Of a stretch of DNA of 64,000 bases, positions 17,573 through 26,435 are shown one piece after another. Under the pieces are notes generated by a model. The model did not search any database and was not told the DNA's origin. It worked only from the letters and a program-made list of their open reading frames with translations. The DNA comes from Phosphoribacter sp037045045 (GTDB lineage: Bacteria; Actinomycetota; Actinomycetes; Actinomycetales; Dermatophilaceae): NCBI GenBank assembly GCA_037045045.1, contig JBAOHL010000005.1:62001-126000 (forward strand), read 5' to 3'. Made by a program: the position numbers and the translations under genes. Within the stretch, counting starts at the first letter, position 1. Every line of letters starts with the position of its first letter.

Positions 17573-19996
17573 ATGAGCGAGGACCTGCGGTCGGCCTCGA
17601 CGCCGCCGGTGGCCACGCCGCCGGACCCGGCCCCGCCGCTGCCCGCCTCACCGGCCCCTGCGGCCCCGCCCGCCGTCCCCGCTGCGGTCCTTCCCTTGGA
17701 CGTGGCACCGTCCGCCCCCGCTCCGAGTGCCCCGGCGACATCGATGGCCGCCTCTCGAATGCGGGCCCGGCTGGCCCGATTCGGAGCGCCCAAGGCGCCG
17801 GCCAACCTCGTCCTGGAACCCCTGCTCCAGACCATCCGGGCAAACCACCCCAAGGCCGATCTCACCGTCGTCCAGCGGGCCTTCCAGATCGCCGAACAGG
17901 CCCATTCGGGGCAGACCCGAGACAGCGGCGACGCCTACATCACCCATCCGCTGTCCGTGACGACGATCCTCGCCGACCTCGGCATGACCCCGACGACCCT
18001 GGCCGCGTCCCTGCTGCACGACACCGTCGAGGACACGGCATACGGCCTGGACCAACTGCGCGCGGACTTCGGCGAGGAGATCGCCAGCCTCGTCGACGGG
18101 GTGACCAAGCTCGACAAGGTCACCTGGGGTGAAGCCGCCCAGGCCGAGACCGTGCGCAAGATGGTCATCGCCATGGCCCGCGACATCCGGGTCCTCGTCA
18201 TCAAGTTGGCCGACCGGTTGCACAACGCCCGGACCTGGCGCTACGTCACGAAGGACTCCGCGGAACGCAAGGCCCGGGAGACCCTCGAGATTTACGCGCC
18301 GCTGGCGCACCGCCTCGGGATGAACACCATCAAGTGGGAGTTGGAGGATCTCGCATTCGCGACGCTCTACCCCAAGGTTTACGACGAGATCGTCGACCTC
18401 GTCGCCGCCCGGGCGCCGGCCCGCGAGGAGTATCTCGCGAACGTCCGGGCGCAGGTGTCCGAGGACCTCGGGGTCGCCGGGATCAAGAGCACCGTCACCG
18501 GCCGGCCGAAGCACTACTACTCGGTGTACCAGAAGATGATCGTCCGCGGCCGCGACTTCGAGGACATCTACGACCTGGTCGCCGTGCGAGTGCTCGTCGA
18601 GACGGTCCGCGACTGCTACGCGGCCCTTGGCGCGATGCACGCCCGGTGGAACCCCGTGCCCGGGCGGTTCAAGGACTACATCGCCATGCCGAAGTTCAAC
18701 ATGTACCAGTCGTTGCACACGACGGTCATCGGGCCCGAAGGCAAGGCCGTCGAGATCCAGATCCGCACCCACACGATGCACCGGCGCGCGGAATACGGCG
18801 TCGCAGCCCACTGGAAATACAAGGACAACACCCCCGGTCGGGGCGGCGAGACCGCATCGGTCAATGACATGGCCTGGCTGCGCCGACTGCTCGACTGGCA
18901 GCGCGAGACCGCCGACCCGGGGGAGTTCCTCGACTCGCTGCGCTTCGAGATGGGCGGCAACGAGGTCTACGTCTTCACCCCGAAGGGCTCGGTCGTCGCC
19001 TTGCCGGCGGGCTCGACACCCGTCGACTTCGCGTATGCCGTACACACCGAGGTGGGCCACCACTGCATCGGCGGCCGGGTCAACGGCCGTTTGGCACCGT
19101 TGGACTCGGTGCTCGAGAACGGCGACACCGTCGAGGTCCTCACCTCAAAGGCCGACGGCGCCGGGCCGTCGCGGGACTGGCTGACCTTTGTCAAGAGCCC
19201 TCGCGCGCGCAACAAGATCCGGCACTGGTTCTCCAAGGAGCGGCGCGAGGAGGCGGTCGAGCGCGGCAAGGAGGCCATCGCCAAGTACCTGCGCAAACGT
19301 GGACTACCGCTGCAACGGCTGATGACGCACGAGTCCATGACGGCCTTGGCCCACGACCTGCGCTACCTCGACATCGACGCCCTGTATGCCGCCGTCGGCG
19401 ACGCGCACGTCTCCGCCCAACACGTCGTCGGCAAGCTGCTGGAAACCATGGGGGGCGAGGAGGGGGCCACCGAGGACCTCGCCGAGGCGACCGTGCCCGG
19501 GCGCGTGCGGCACAGCAGTCGCAGCACCGACCCCGGGGTCATCGTCGTGGGGATCGAGGGCGTCTGGGTGAAGATCGCCCGATGTTGCACCCCCGTGCCG
19601 GGTGACCCGATCCTTGGCTTCGTCACCCGGGGCAACGGCGTCTCGGTGCATCGACGGGACTGCTCGAACGCCGAGAACCTGTTGGCGCAGCCCGATCGGC
19701 TCGTCGACGTCGCGTGGGATCCGACGGCCGCGAGCATGTTCCGGGTCCAGTTGCAGGTCGAGGCCCTCGACCGCGCACGACTGCTCTCGGACATCACCCG
19801 GGTCCTGTCCGACCACCACGTGAACATCCACGCGGCGACCTTGCAGACCACCCGTGATCGGGTGGCCACCTCGCGCTTCGTCTTCGAGATGGGCGATCCG
19901 GGCCACCTCGACCACGTCATCAAGGCGGTCCGCAAGGTCGACGGTGTGTACGACGTCTACCGGGTCACCGGCGGGCGAGTCGCGCGGGTCGAGTAG
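17573..19996 (+). CDS. relA: Bifunctional (p)ppGpp synthetase/hydrolase RelA/SpoT (Rel)
   Basis: 807 residues. An Ala/Pro-rich N-terminal extension of about 60 residues precedes the HD hydrolase domain (LLHDTVEDT near residue 148, which keeps the metal-binding HD and ED residues), the synthetase domain (RGRDFEDIYDLVAVRV, YQSLHTTV), a TGS domain (VYVFTPKG), the zinc-finger/CC region (ARCCTPVPGD) and a C-terminal ACT domain. Both catalytic halves look intact, so it should make and degrade the stringent alarmone on ribosomes. ATG 17573 is supported by the leaderless -10 box. Confidence 0.95.
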   Translation: MSEDLRSASTPPVATPPDPAPPLPASPAPAAPPAVPAAVLPLDVAPSAPAPSAPATSMAASRMRARLARFGAPKAPANLVLEPLLQTIRANHPKADLTVVQRAFQIAEQAHSGQTRDSGDAYITHPLSVTTILADLGMTPTTLAASLLHDTVEDTAYGLDQLRADFGEEIASLVDGVTKLDKVTWGEAAQAETVRKMVIAMARDIRVLVIKLADRLHNARTWRYVTKDSAERKARETLEIYAPLAHRLGMNTIKWELEDLAFATLYPKVYDEIVDLVAARAPAREEYLANVRAQVSEDLGVAGIKSTVTGRPKHYYSVYQKMIVRGRDFEDIYDLVAVRVLVETVRDCYAALGAMHARWNPVPGRFKDYIAMPKFNMYQSLHTTVIGPEGKAVEIQIRTHTMHRRAEYGVAAHWKYKDNTPGRGGETASVNDMAWLRRLLDWQRETADPGEFLDSLRFEMGGNEVYVFTPKGSVVALPAGSTPVDFAYAVHTEVGHHCIGGRVNGRLAPLDSVLENGDTVEVLTSKADGAGPSRDWLTFVKSPRARNKIRHWFSKERREEAVERGKEAIAKYLRKRGLPLQRLMTHESMTALAHDLRYLDIDALYAAVGDAHVSAQHVVGKLLETMGGEEGATEDLAEATVPGRVRHSSRSTDPGVIVVGIEGVWVKIARCCTPVPGDPILGFVTRGNGVSVHRRDCSNAENLLAQPDRLVDVAWDPTAASMFRVQLQVEALDRARLLSDITRVLSDHHVNIHAATLQTTRDRVATSRFVFEMGDPGHLDHVIKAVRKVDGVYDVYRVTGGRVARVE

Positions 19997-20121
19997 CGCC
20001 CCACCCATGGCCTGAGGGTCAGCGAGCCCCGAACTCGCACTCCGCCGGATGCCGCGCTGGGATCAGTGGGCAGGGCTGGCTGAGCCTCGGGGCTGGCGAA
20101 TCGCGACACGTCGGGACGAGG

Positions 20122-20538
20122 TCAGACGCCGCCCCCGGGTGGCGCCATCCGGGGTGGGCGGCGCGCGGTAAGCCTTCGCAGGAGGGCCACGTTGGCGACG
20201 GCTGCGGCGAGCAGGGCGAGGATGCCGATCAGCGCGCTGGCGACCACGAACCAAGAAGCCAGTTGTCCGGTGACCGTGACCGTGCAAGCCCCGGCTGCCG
20301 AGCACGTCCCGGACCCGGTGCTGATCGACGGATTCGCCCCGGGTACCAACGCCAGGAGACCGTAAGCGAGGTAGTAGGCCGGCACCGCGAGGGCACTGGA
20401 CGGAAACGTCACCAGCGCGGCGAGCGCGATGAGGACCGTCGACCCGGCACCGAACCCGAGGGCGGCGAGGACTCCCACGGTCAGCGCGTATGCCGCCTCG
20501 ATGGGCGAGAAGCGAAACTTGCGCGCGACCGGTGCCAT
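20122..20538 (-). CDS. Small membrane protein of unknown function
   Basis: 138 residues with about four hydrophobic helices (near residues 14-32, 34-52, 54-68 and 98-120), two cysteines in an extracytoplasmic loop (TCSAAGAC) and a proline/arginine-rich cytoplasmic C-terminus. I do not recognise a family. It runs convergently to relA, 125 bp away, and is the last gene of a minus-strand group with the DUF349 and cyclophilin genes, though a 75-bp gap separates it from the former. Confidence 0.6.
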   Translation of the reverse strand: MAPVARKFRFSPIEAAYALTVGVLAALGFGAGSTVLIALAALVTFPSSALAVPAYYLAYGLLALVPGANPSISTGSGTCSAAGACTVTVTGQLASWFVVASALIGILALLAAAVANVALLRRLTARRPPRMAPPGGGV

Positions 20539-20613
20539 GGCCCATTGTCCAGGCCTACGCCTCGGCGCGCATGCCTTCGGATCCTGACGTCGTTCGGACG
20601 GCGGATGCCGTGG

Positions 20614-22206
20614 TTAGCTCGCGGGGCCGAACTCCGCCAGGCCTGCTTGGGCCTGGGCCAGCCAACCCCGCCTGGCCTCGAGCGCGGCCTGGGCCTTCGC
20701 GAGGGCGCGCTCATCTCCGCTGGCCTGGGCCTTCGCCAGGTCTGCCTCGAGATCGGCGACGGCGCGTTCGAGTTGGTCCACGAGGCTACGCGCACGGGCG
20801 GCGGCCTCGGGGTTGGCCGAACTCCAGCGTCTGTCCTCGAGGTCGCGCACGGCCTGCTCGACGCGCCGCAGCGCCTTCTCGGTGCGTTCCAGGTCCGCCC
20901 GAGGGACCTTGCCGGCCCGGTCCCACTTGTCCTGGATGACCCGCAGCGCGGCCTTGGACCGCTCGAGGTCGCTGACCGGCAGCAGCGCCTCGGCCTCGAC
21001 GAGCAGCGCCTGTTTGACCGCGAGGTTGGCGCGCAGTGCCTCGTCCTCGGCGGCGACGACCTGGTCCTTTGCGGTGAAGAACGCGTCCTGGGCTGCCTTG
21101 AACCGGTTCCACAGGGCGTCGTCGTCGCTGCGAGAGCCCCGACCGGCTCGTCGCCAGTCATCCATGAGGCGCTTGAACGCTCCCGCCGTGACCGCCCAAT
21201 CACGACTGGTCGAGAGCCGTTCGGCGTCGGCGACGAGGCGTTCCTTGGTGGCCTTGGCCTCGGCGTGGACGGCGTCGAGTTGGGCGAAGTGGGTGCGCCG
21301 AGCCTTGTCGAACCCGTTGCGGGCCGCGCTGAACCGATGCCACAGGGCGGCCTCGACGTCCTTGTCGATCCGCGGTCCGCCGCGCTGCATCCCCTTCCAG
21401 TCCTCGAGCAGCTCCCGCAGCCGGGCACCGGCGCCCTTCCACTGAATCTTCGCCTCGGGTTGCCCAGCGAGCGCCTCGGCTTCGGCGACGATTGCCTCGC
21501 GACGAGCCAGGGCGTCGGCCTTGGCCGCGGCGCGGTGTTCGGCCTCGGCTGCGCGGCGGGCGACGAGGGCCCCGTCGACCTCGTCGAGTCGGGCGCCCAG
21601 CGCCCCGAGGTCGCCGACGACACGAGCTTCGGCGAGCGTCTCGCGCAGTCGGGCGACGGTCTCGTGGGCCTCCTTCGAGGGCATCTCGGTCTGGGTCACC
21701 CGCTGGTGTAGCAATTGGACGGAGGCCGCCAGGTCGTCGTACTTGCGACCGAAGTACGCCAGCGCCTGGGCCGGGCTCGCGCCCGGGTAGGAACCGACTT
21801 CGCGTTCTCCGTCGGGGGTCCGGACGTACACGAGGCCGTGCTCGTCGACCCGGCCGAACGCCGCAGCAGACGGAGCACCGGTGGCCCGAGCGAACATCGC
21901 CGGGGAGGGCGCGGGCGCCGGTGGCATCGCCGCGACCGGCGTCGGCGCATCGGGTTGGGCGGAGTCCTCGGGCTGGGGGGCCGGGACGTCCTCGGGCTCG
22001 ACGGCTGGGACGTCCTCGGGCTCGGACGGAGTCACCTCGACGGGTTCGGCGGATTCCGCGGCCAGGACGTCGGGCGCAGGCACGAGCACGGCGGAGCTGT
22101 CGGTCTGCTCCCACGGTGTCGCGGGAGCGGCTGCCGCGGACTCGGGCGGCAGGTCCGCCTCGGGCACCGGCTGCCGGGCGTCGGGAGGCACGGTGGGCTC
22201 GGTCAT
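20614..22206 (-). CDS. DUF349 repeat, coiled-coil protein
   Basis: 530 residues. An acidic, proline-rich N-terminus (about 1-115) is followed by a charged helical body with at least three repeats of the DUF349 type, recognised by LWHRFSAARNGFDKAR, LWNRFKAAQDAFFTAK and a KWDRAGKVPRADLE variant. The C-terminus is alanine-rich coiled coil. DUF349 proteins between relA and a cyclophilin are conserved in Actinobacteria but have no firmly assigned function. Only four bases separate its start from the upstream cyclophilin gene stop, so they are co-transcribed. Confidence 0.85.
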   Translation of the reverse strand: MTEPTVPPDARQPVPEADLPPESAAAAPATPWEQTDSSAVLVPAPDVLAAESAEPVEVTPSEPEDVPAVEPEDVPAPQPEDSAQPDAPTPVAAMPPAPAPSPAMFARATGAPSAAAFGRVDEHGLVYVRTPDGEREVGSYPGASPAQALAYFGRKYDDLAASVQLLHQRVTQTEMPSKEAHETVARLRETLAEARVVGDLGALGARLDEVDGALVARRAAEAEHRAAAKADALARREAIVAEAEALAGQPEAKIQWKGAGARLRELLEDWKGMQRGGPRIDKDVEAALWHRFSAARNGFDKARRTHFAQLDAVHAEAKATKERLVADAERLSTSRDWAVTAGAFKRLMDDWRRAGRGSRSDDDALWNRFKAAQDAFFTAKDQVVAAEDEALRANLAVKQALLVEAEALLPVSDLERSKAALRVIQDKWDRAGKVPRADLERTEKALRRVEQAVRDLEDRRWSSANPEAAARARSLVDQLERAVADLEADLAKAQASGDERALAKAQAALEARRGWLAQAQAGLAEFGPAS

Positions 22207-22210
22207 GGCC

Positions 22211-23020
22211 TCAGCCCTTCGGGCGCACGGCGACGGAGAGGATGCTGATCTGGGCCATCGGCGTCATGCTGTCCGCCGGGCTGACACCGGCGGCGGCGAT
22301 GCGGTCGACGATGTCCAGCCCGGCGGTGACTTTGCCGAAGATGCTGTAGCCGCCCGTCGACACCGGCAGCGTGGTGTCCTTGTACGTGATGAAGAACTGG
22401 TCACCGTTGCTGTTCGGGTCGCTCGTGCGAGCCATGGCCAGCGTGCCGCGCGGGTATTGCCCGTCGCCTGGGGCGTTCTCGATACCGAAGTGGTAGCCCG
22501 GTCCTGGGCCGGCCCCGGTGCCGGTCGGGTCGCCGCACTGCAGCACCCATAGCTGCTCGGCGTCCGTCGTGAGTCGGTGGCAGGGGCTCGGTGCCCAGTA
22601 GCCCTCCTTGGCGAGCATGACGAAGGAGGCAACCGTGGCCGGAGCCTTGGCACCGTCGAGTTCGACGGTGATCGGGCCACAGTTCGTCGTGATCGTCGCG
22701 ACGAACGTCTTGCCTCGCACGGTCTCGACGTCCGGTGGACTGGAGAACTTCGTCGGCGTGGTCTGCAGCGCCGGCACGGGGCTGCACCCCGGCAGGGTGG
22801 TCGGTGTGGCGGTAGGGGTCGGCGTGGGCGTGGGGGTGGCCGATCCGGAGACACTCGTCGAGGGCGTATCCGTTGCTGAGGCGGAGGCTGGGACGTCCGC
22901 CGCTGGGGGAGCGGTGAGACGGTTGGCCACCCAGACGAACCCGACGACGACAATCAGCACGCCGAGCACCGCGAGGACGGACTGCTTGTCACGCACGAGC
23001 GACAACCCTCCAGAGGCCAT
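22211..23020 (-). CDS. Membrane-anchored cyclophilin-type peptidyl-prolyl isomerase
   Basis: 269 residues. A positively charged start and one helix (about residues 13-34) anchor it to the membrane; a Thr/Pro linker (TPTPTPTPT) leads to a cyclophilin domain from about residue 100, with the family motifs CHRLTT, LQCGDPTGTG, FFITY and FGKV. Expected to speed proline isomerisation in proteins folding outside the cell membrane. Matches the gene between relA and hisS in M. tuberculosis (Rv2582). ATG 23020 is the only start ahead of the helix. Confidence 0.9.
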   Translation of the reverse strand: MASGGLSLVRDKQSVLAVLGVLIVVVGFVWVANRLTAPPAADVPASASATDTPSTSVSGSATPTPTPTPTATPTTLPGCSPVPALQTTPTKFSSPPDVETVRGKTFVATITTNCGPITVELDGAKAPATVASFVMLAKEGYWAPSPCHRLTTDAEQLWVLQCGDPTGTGAGPGPGYHFGIENAPGDGQYPRGTLAMARTSDPNSNGDQFFITYKDTTLPVSTGGYSIFGKVTAGLDIVDRIAAAGVSPADSMTPMAQISILSVAVRPKG

Positions 23021-23049
23021 GTTGGAGCAGGACCGCCCAACGACCGTTC

Positions 23050-23126
23050 AGTGTAGAGAAGGCGCCCGTGGTGCGCTCGCGCGCCCAGGATCACGAAGAC
23101 GTGACGATGCCCACCCAGACTAGGCT
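23050..23126. promoter_or_regulatory. Divergent -10 boxes for the cyclophilin and hydrolase genes
   Basis: On the minus strand TACACT (complement of 23050-23055) would start the cyclophilin/DUF349 mRNA with a leader of about 25 nt. On the plus strand TAGGCT at 23121-23126 ends exactly six bases before the GTG at 23133, implying a leaderless mRNA for the metallo-beta-lactamase gene. Confidence 0.45.
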
Positions 23127-23132
23127 CCAGGG

Positions 23133-23831
23133 GTGCTCGCCATCGGGTTCCCCGCCGCTGCCTTCGACACCAACTGTTTCGTCCTGGCCACCGCCGCCGG
23201 GCAGGAATGCCTCGTCGTCGACCCGGGAATCGGCGTGGTCGAGACCCTCCGCGAGGTGTTCGAGGAGTACCACCTGCGTCCCGCGGCCGTCCTGCTCACC
23301 CACGGCCACATGGACCACGTCTACTCGGTCACCCCGGTATGCGGCGGCACGCTCGCGGCATACCTGCATGCGGACGACCGATACCGGCTGCGCGATCCGT
23401 TCTTCGACCTCGAACCGATGATGATCGCGATGATGGAGCAGGAGTTCGGGCAGAAGGCCTCCTGGAAGGAGCCCGAGCAGGTCGTCGAGATCGCCGATGC
23501 CGCGACGCTCTCACTGGCTGGCCTGGACCTCACCGTCGTGCACGCCCCGGGCCATACCGAGGGATCGGTGATGTTCGTCCTCGACGACGTGCCGGACCAG
23601 GCGCGCAATCAGGTGTCCAGCACGGTCGTCTCCGGTGACGTGCTCTTCGCCGGGTCGATCGGCCGCTCGGACCTGCCCGGCGGCGACGAGCCGACGATGA
23701 TGCGCTCGCTGCGCGACCTGATCCTGCCGATGCCCGACGACCGGCTCGTCCTGCCGGGACACGGGCCGGCCACGACGATCGGCGTGGAACGCGGCTCCAA
23801 CCCCTTCCTGCGCTTCCTCCACCAGCGCTGA
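23133..23831 (+). CDS. Metallo-beta-lactamase-fold hydrolase (glyoxalase II-like)
   Basis: 232 residues. Zinc-binding motif THGHMDH near residue 62, further metal ligands in HAPGHTEGS, SGDVLF and PGHGPAT. Resembles the hydroxyacylglutathione-hydrolase branch; Actinobacteria lack glutathione, so the substrate may be a mycothiol or other thioester, which is inference. Corresponds to Rv2581c next to hisS. Confidence 0.88.
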   Translation: MLAIGFPAAAFDTNCFVLATAAGQECLVVDPGIGVVETLREVFEEYHLRPAAVLLTHGHMDHVYSVTPVCGGTLAAYLHADDRYRLRDPFFDLEPMMIAMMEQEFGQKASWKEPEQVVEIADAATLSLAGLDLTVVHAPGHTEGSVMFVLDDVPDQARNQVSSTVVSGDVLFAGSIGRSDLPGGDEPTMMRSLRDLILPMPDDRLVLPGHGPATTIGVERGSNPFLRFLHQR

Positions 23832-23945
23832 GGAGCGTTCCGTCGGGTGATGGGCCGCACGTGCGGACCGGCCCCCGGCCGGAACGAGGCGGCCGGGGCG
23901 GCATGGGCGGCCGGGACGGCACACCGATTCTGAGATGATCGCCGC

Positions 23946-25289
23946 GTGAGCAGCGGCAAGGTCACCCCGATCAGCGGGTTCCCGGAGTTCCTCCCCGCGG
24001 AACGCATCGTCGAGCAACATTTCCTCGACGTCATCCGCGAGGTGTTCGAGCTGCACGGGTTCGTTTCGATCGAGACCCGGGCGGTCGAGCCGGTCGAGCG
24101 GCTACGGGGCCTGGGCGGCGACGCCGACAAGGAGATCTACGGCGTGTCCCGGCTCGGGGCGGCAGCGGGCGAGGGCGCCGAGCCGACCCTCGGCCTGCAC
24201 TTCGACCTCACCGTGCCGTTCGCCCGGTACACGCTGGAGAATGCCGGCCGGCTGAACTTCCCGTTCCGCCGCTATCAGATCCAGCGGGTGTGGCGTGGCG
24301 AACGACCGCAAGAGGGGCGCTACCGCGAGTTCACCCAATGCGATATCGACGTCGTCGACGTCGCCACGCTGGCGCCGCACTTCGAGGCCGAGATGCCCCT
24401 CGTCGTCGCCGACGCGTTCCGGCGCCTGCCGATCGGCCCATTCGTCATCCAGGTCAACAACCGACAGATCTGCGAGGGCTTCTACCTCGGCATCGGGCTC
24501 ACCGACGTCGCCGCGACGCTGCGCACGGTCGACAAGCTCGACAAGATCGGCCCGCAGGCCGTCCGCGCCCTCCTCGTCGACCAGGGCGCCACGGCGGTTC
24601 AGGCGCAACAGTGCCTCGACCTCGCGGCGATCCGCACCGCCGACCTCGGCTTCCTCGACGCGGTTCGCGCCCTCGGTGTCGAACACCCCACCCTCGAGGC
24701 GGGCCTGGCGTCGCTCGCGGCGGTTATCGAGGCGGGCCTGGCGACCTTTCCCGACACCCTGGTCGCAGACCTGCGGATCGCCCGCGGCCTCGACTACTAC
24801 ACCGGCACCGTCTACGAGACCCAGCTGGTGGGCTATGAGGCCTGGGGGTCGTTCTGTTCCGGCGGACGCTACGACGCCCTGGCCAGCGACGGGCGCAGCA
24901 CCTACCCAGGGGTGGGCATCTCCATCGGCCTGACGCGCCTGCTCGGGCTGCTTGTCGGGCAGGGGCTCGTCACGGCGAGCCGCGCGACGCCCGCGTGCGT
25001 CCTCGTCGCGGTCACCTCGGAGGCCCAGCGGGGGCGGTCCGCCGCCATCGCCGCCGCGCTGCGCGGCCGGGGGATCCCATGTGAAGTGGCGCCGTCGGCA
25101 GCGAAGTTCGGCAAGCAGATCCGGTACGCCGACCGGCGCGGTATTCCGTACGTGTGGTTCCCGGCGGCGGGCCCCGAAGGCGGCGACCAGATCAAGGACA
25201 TCCGCACCGGGGAGCAGGTCGACGCCGACGCTTCGTCGTGGACTGCACCCGAGCAGGACGTGCGCCCGACCGTGGCCAGGGTGGGCTGA
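23946..25289 (+). CDS. hisS: Histidyl-tRNA synthetase
   Basis: 447-residue class II synthetase. Motif 2 (RYQIQRVWRGERPQEGRYREF region near residue 110), histidine-binding ARGLDYYTG near residue 280 and a C-terminal anticodon-binding domain are visible. GTG 23946 gives the GFPEFLPAERIVEQ start typical of the actinobacterial type. A GATGAT -10-like box ends six bases upstream, again suggesting no leader. Closes the thrS-hisS conserved block. Confidence 0.96.
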   Translation: MSSGKVTPISGFPEFLPAERIVEQHFLDVIREVFELHGFVSIETRAVEPVERLRGLGGDADKEIYGVSRLGAAAGEGAEPTLGLHFDLTVPFARYTLENAGRLNFPFRRYQIQRVWRGERPQEGRYREFTQCDIDVVDVATLAPHFEAEMPLVVADAFRRLPIGPFVIQVNNRQICEGFYLGIGLTDVAATLRTVDKLDKIGPQAVRALLVDQGATAVQAQQCLDLAAIRTADLGFLDAVRALGVEHPTLEAGLASLAAVIEAGLATFPDTLVADLRIARGLDYYTGTVYETQLVGYEAWGSFCSGGRYDALASDGRSTYPGVGISIGLTRLLGLLVGQGLVTASRATPACVLVAVTSEAQRGRSAAIAAALRGRGIPCEVAPSAAKFGKQIRYADRRGIPYVWFPAAGPEGGDQIKDIRTGEQVDADASSWTAPEQDVRPTVARVG

Positions 25290-25372
25290 CGCCCGAGGCG
25301 GCACACCGCCCCCGGCTGCGACCTGGCCCGAAGGACGAGGGAGGCACCATGGCCACGCCTGGGCGAGGCGGG

Positions 25373-25444
25373 ACCCCGGGACCGGAGGCGGGGACCGGAC
25401 CGGAGGCGACCCCGGGACCGGAGGCGACCCCGGAGGGACCGGGA
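25373..25444 (+). repeat. 18-bp tandem repeat, four copies, upstream of xerD
   Basis: Four 18-bp units (25373-25390, -25408, -25426, -25444) with the core GGGACCGGAGGCG and growing divergence in the last. Read from ATG 25349, which has a GAGGGAGG Shine-Dalgarno sequence, they encode a PGPEAT-type hexapeptide repeat, but that frame is not the xerD frame. Confidence 0.85.
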
Positions 25445-25461
25445 AGGCAACGCCGAGCGCC

Positions 25462-26373
25462 ATGGCTCGACTGGCCCAGGGTTGGCTCGACCATCTCGCC
25501 GTCGAGCGCGGCGCCGCCGCCAACACCCTCGCCGCCTATCGGCGCGACCTCTCGCGGTACCTCGACTTCCTGGCCGGCCGGGGGGTTCTCGACCCCGCAG
25601 CCGTGACCGAGACCGACGTCAGGGACTTCCTCGCCTCGTTGCGCACCGCCGAGCCTGATATGCCGGCACTGTCGGCCAGCTCGTCTGCTCGGACCCTCGT
25701 CGCCGTGCGCGGGCTGCACCGCTTCCTCGCCGTCGAGGGAACCGCGGACACCGATCCCGCCGCGTCCGTCCGACCCCCGAAGGCGCCGATGCGCCTGCCC
25801 AAGGCCATCGCCGTCGACGAGGTCGAGCGGCTGCTCGGCGCGGCGTCGGTCGGGGACACTGCGGCCGCCCTTCGCGACCGGGCGCTCTTCGAGGTCCTCT
25901 ACGGCGCCGGGGCGCGGATCTCGGAGGCGGTCGGCCTCGATGTGGACGACCTCGACGTCGAGGACGGCACGGTCCGCCTGCTCGGCAAGGGCTCGAAACA
26001 GCGGATCGTCCCGGTGGGGCGATACGCGCGCGAGGCGGTCACGGCATACCTCGTGAGGGCGCGTCCGGTCCTCGCCGCCCACGGCCGCGGAACCCCCGCC
26101 CTGTTCCTCGGCGCCCGCGGCGGCCGGCTGAGCCGCCAAAGCGCGTGGACCGCCCTGCAGGCCGCGGCCGGCCGAGCCGGGCTCAGCGGGCACGTCTCGC
26201 CGCACACCCTGCGCCATTCGTTCGCCACCCACCTGCTCGACGGCGGGGCCGACGTGCGGGTGGTCCAGGAACTGCTCGGGCACGCCTCCGTGACCACGAC
26301 CCAGATCTACACGATGGTCACCGTCGCGCGGCTGCGGGAGGTGTACGCCGGGGCCCATCCCCGGGCGCGCTGA
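25462..26373 (+). CDS. xerD: Tyrosine recombinase XerD
   Basis: 303 residues. Resolves chromosome dimers at dif with XerC and FtsK. The catalytic set is complete: Arg in GAGARISEA, Lys in LGKGSKQRIVP, HxLRHSFATH, a His in LGHASVTTT and Tyr in TQIYTMV. ATG 25462 matches the N-terminus of actinobacterial XerD (LDHLAVERGAAANTL follows). An ATG at 25349 with a better ribosome-binding sequence is out of frame, so either translation starts at 25462 without a good RBS or one base is wrong between them. Confidence 0.92.
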   Translation: MARLAQGWLDHLAVERGAAANTLAAYRRDLSRYLDFLAGRGVLDPAAVTETDVRDFLASLRTAEPDMPALSASSSARTLVAVRGLHRFLAVEGTADTDPAASVRPPKAPMRLPKAIAVDEVERLLGAASVGDTAAALRDRALFEVLYGAGARISEAVGLDVDDLDVEDGTVRLLGKGSKQRIVPVGRYAREAVTAYLVRARPVLAAHGRGTPALFLGARGGRLSRQSAWTALQAAAGRAGLSGHVSPHTLRHSFATHLLDGGADVRVVQELLGHASVTTTQIYTMVTVARLREVYAGAHPRAR

Positions 26374-26379
26374 TAGGGT
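26374..26379 (+). promoter_or_regulatory. -10 box upstream of the ParA gene
   Basis: TAGGGT begins right after the xerD stop, 57 bp before the ParA GTG. GGGAG at about 26423 is the likely ribosome-binding site. The spacing leaves a leader of about 50 nt. Confidence 0.35.
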
Positions 26380-26435
26380 CGCCTGGATCAGCGCCCGGCT
26401 GACCGACCGCCTGACCCGCACGGGAGTGACCCGCC

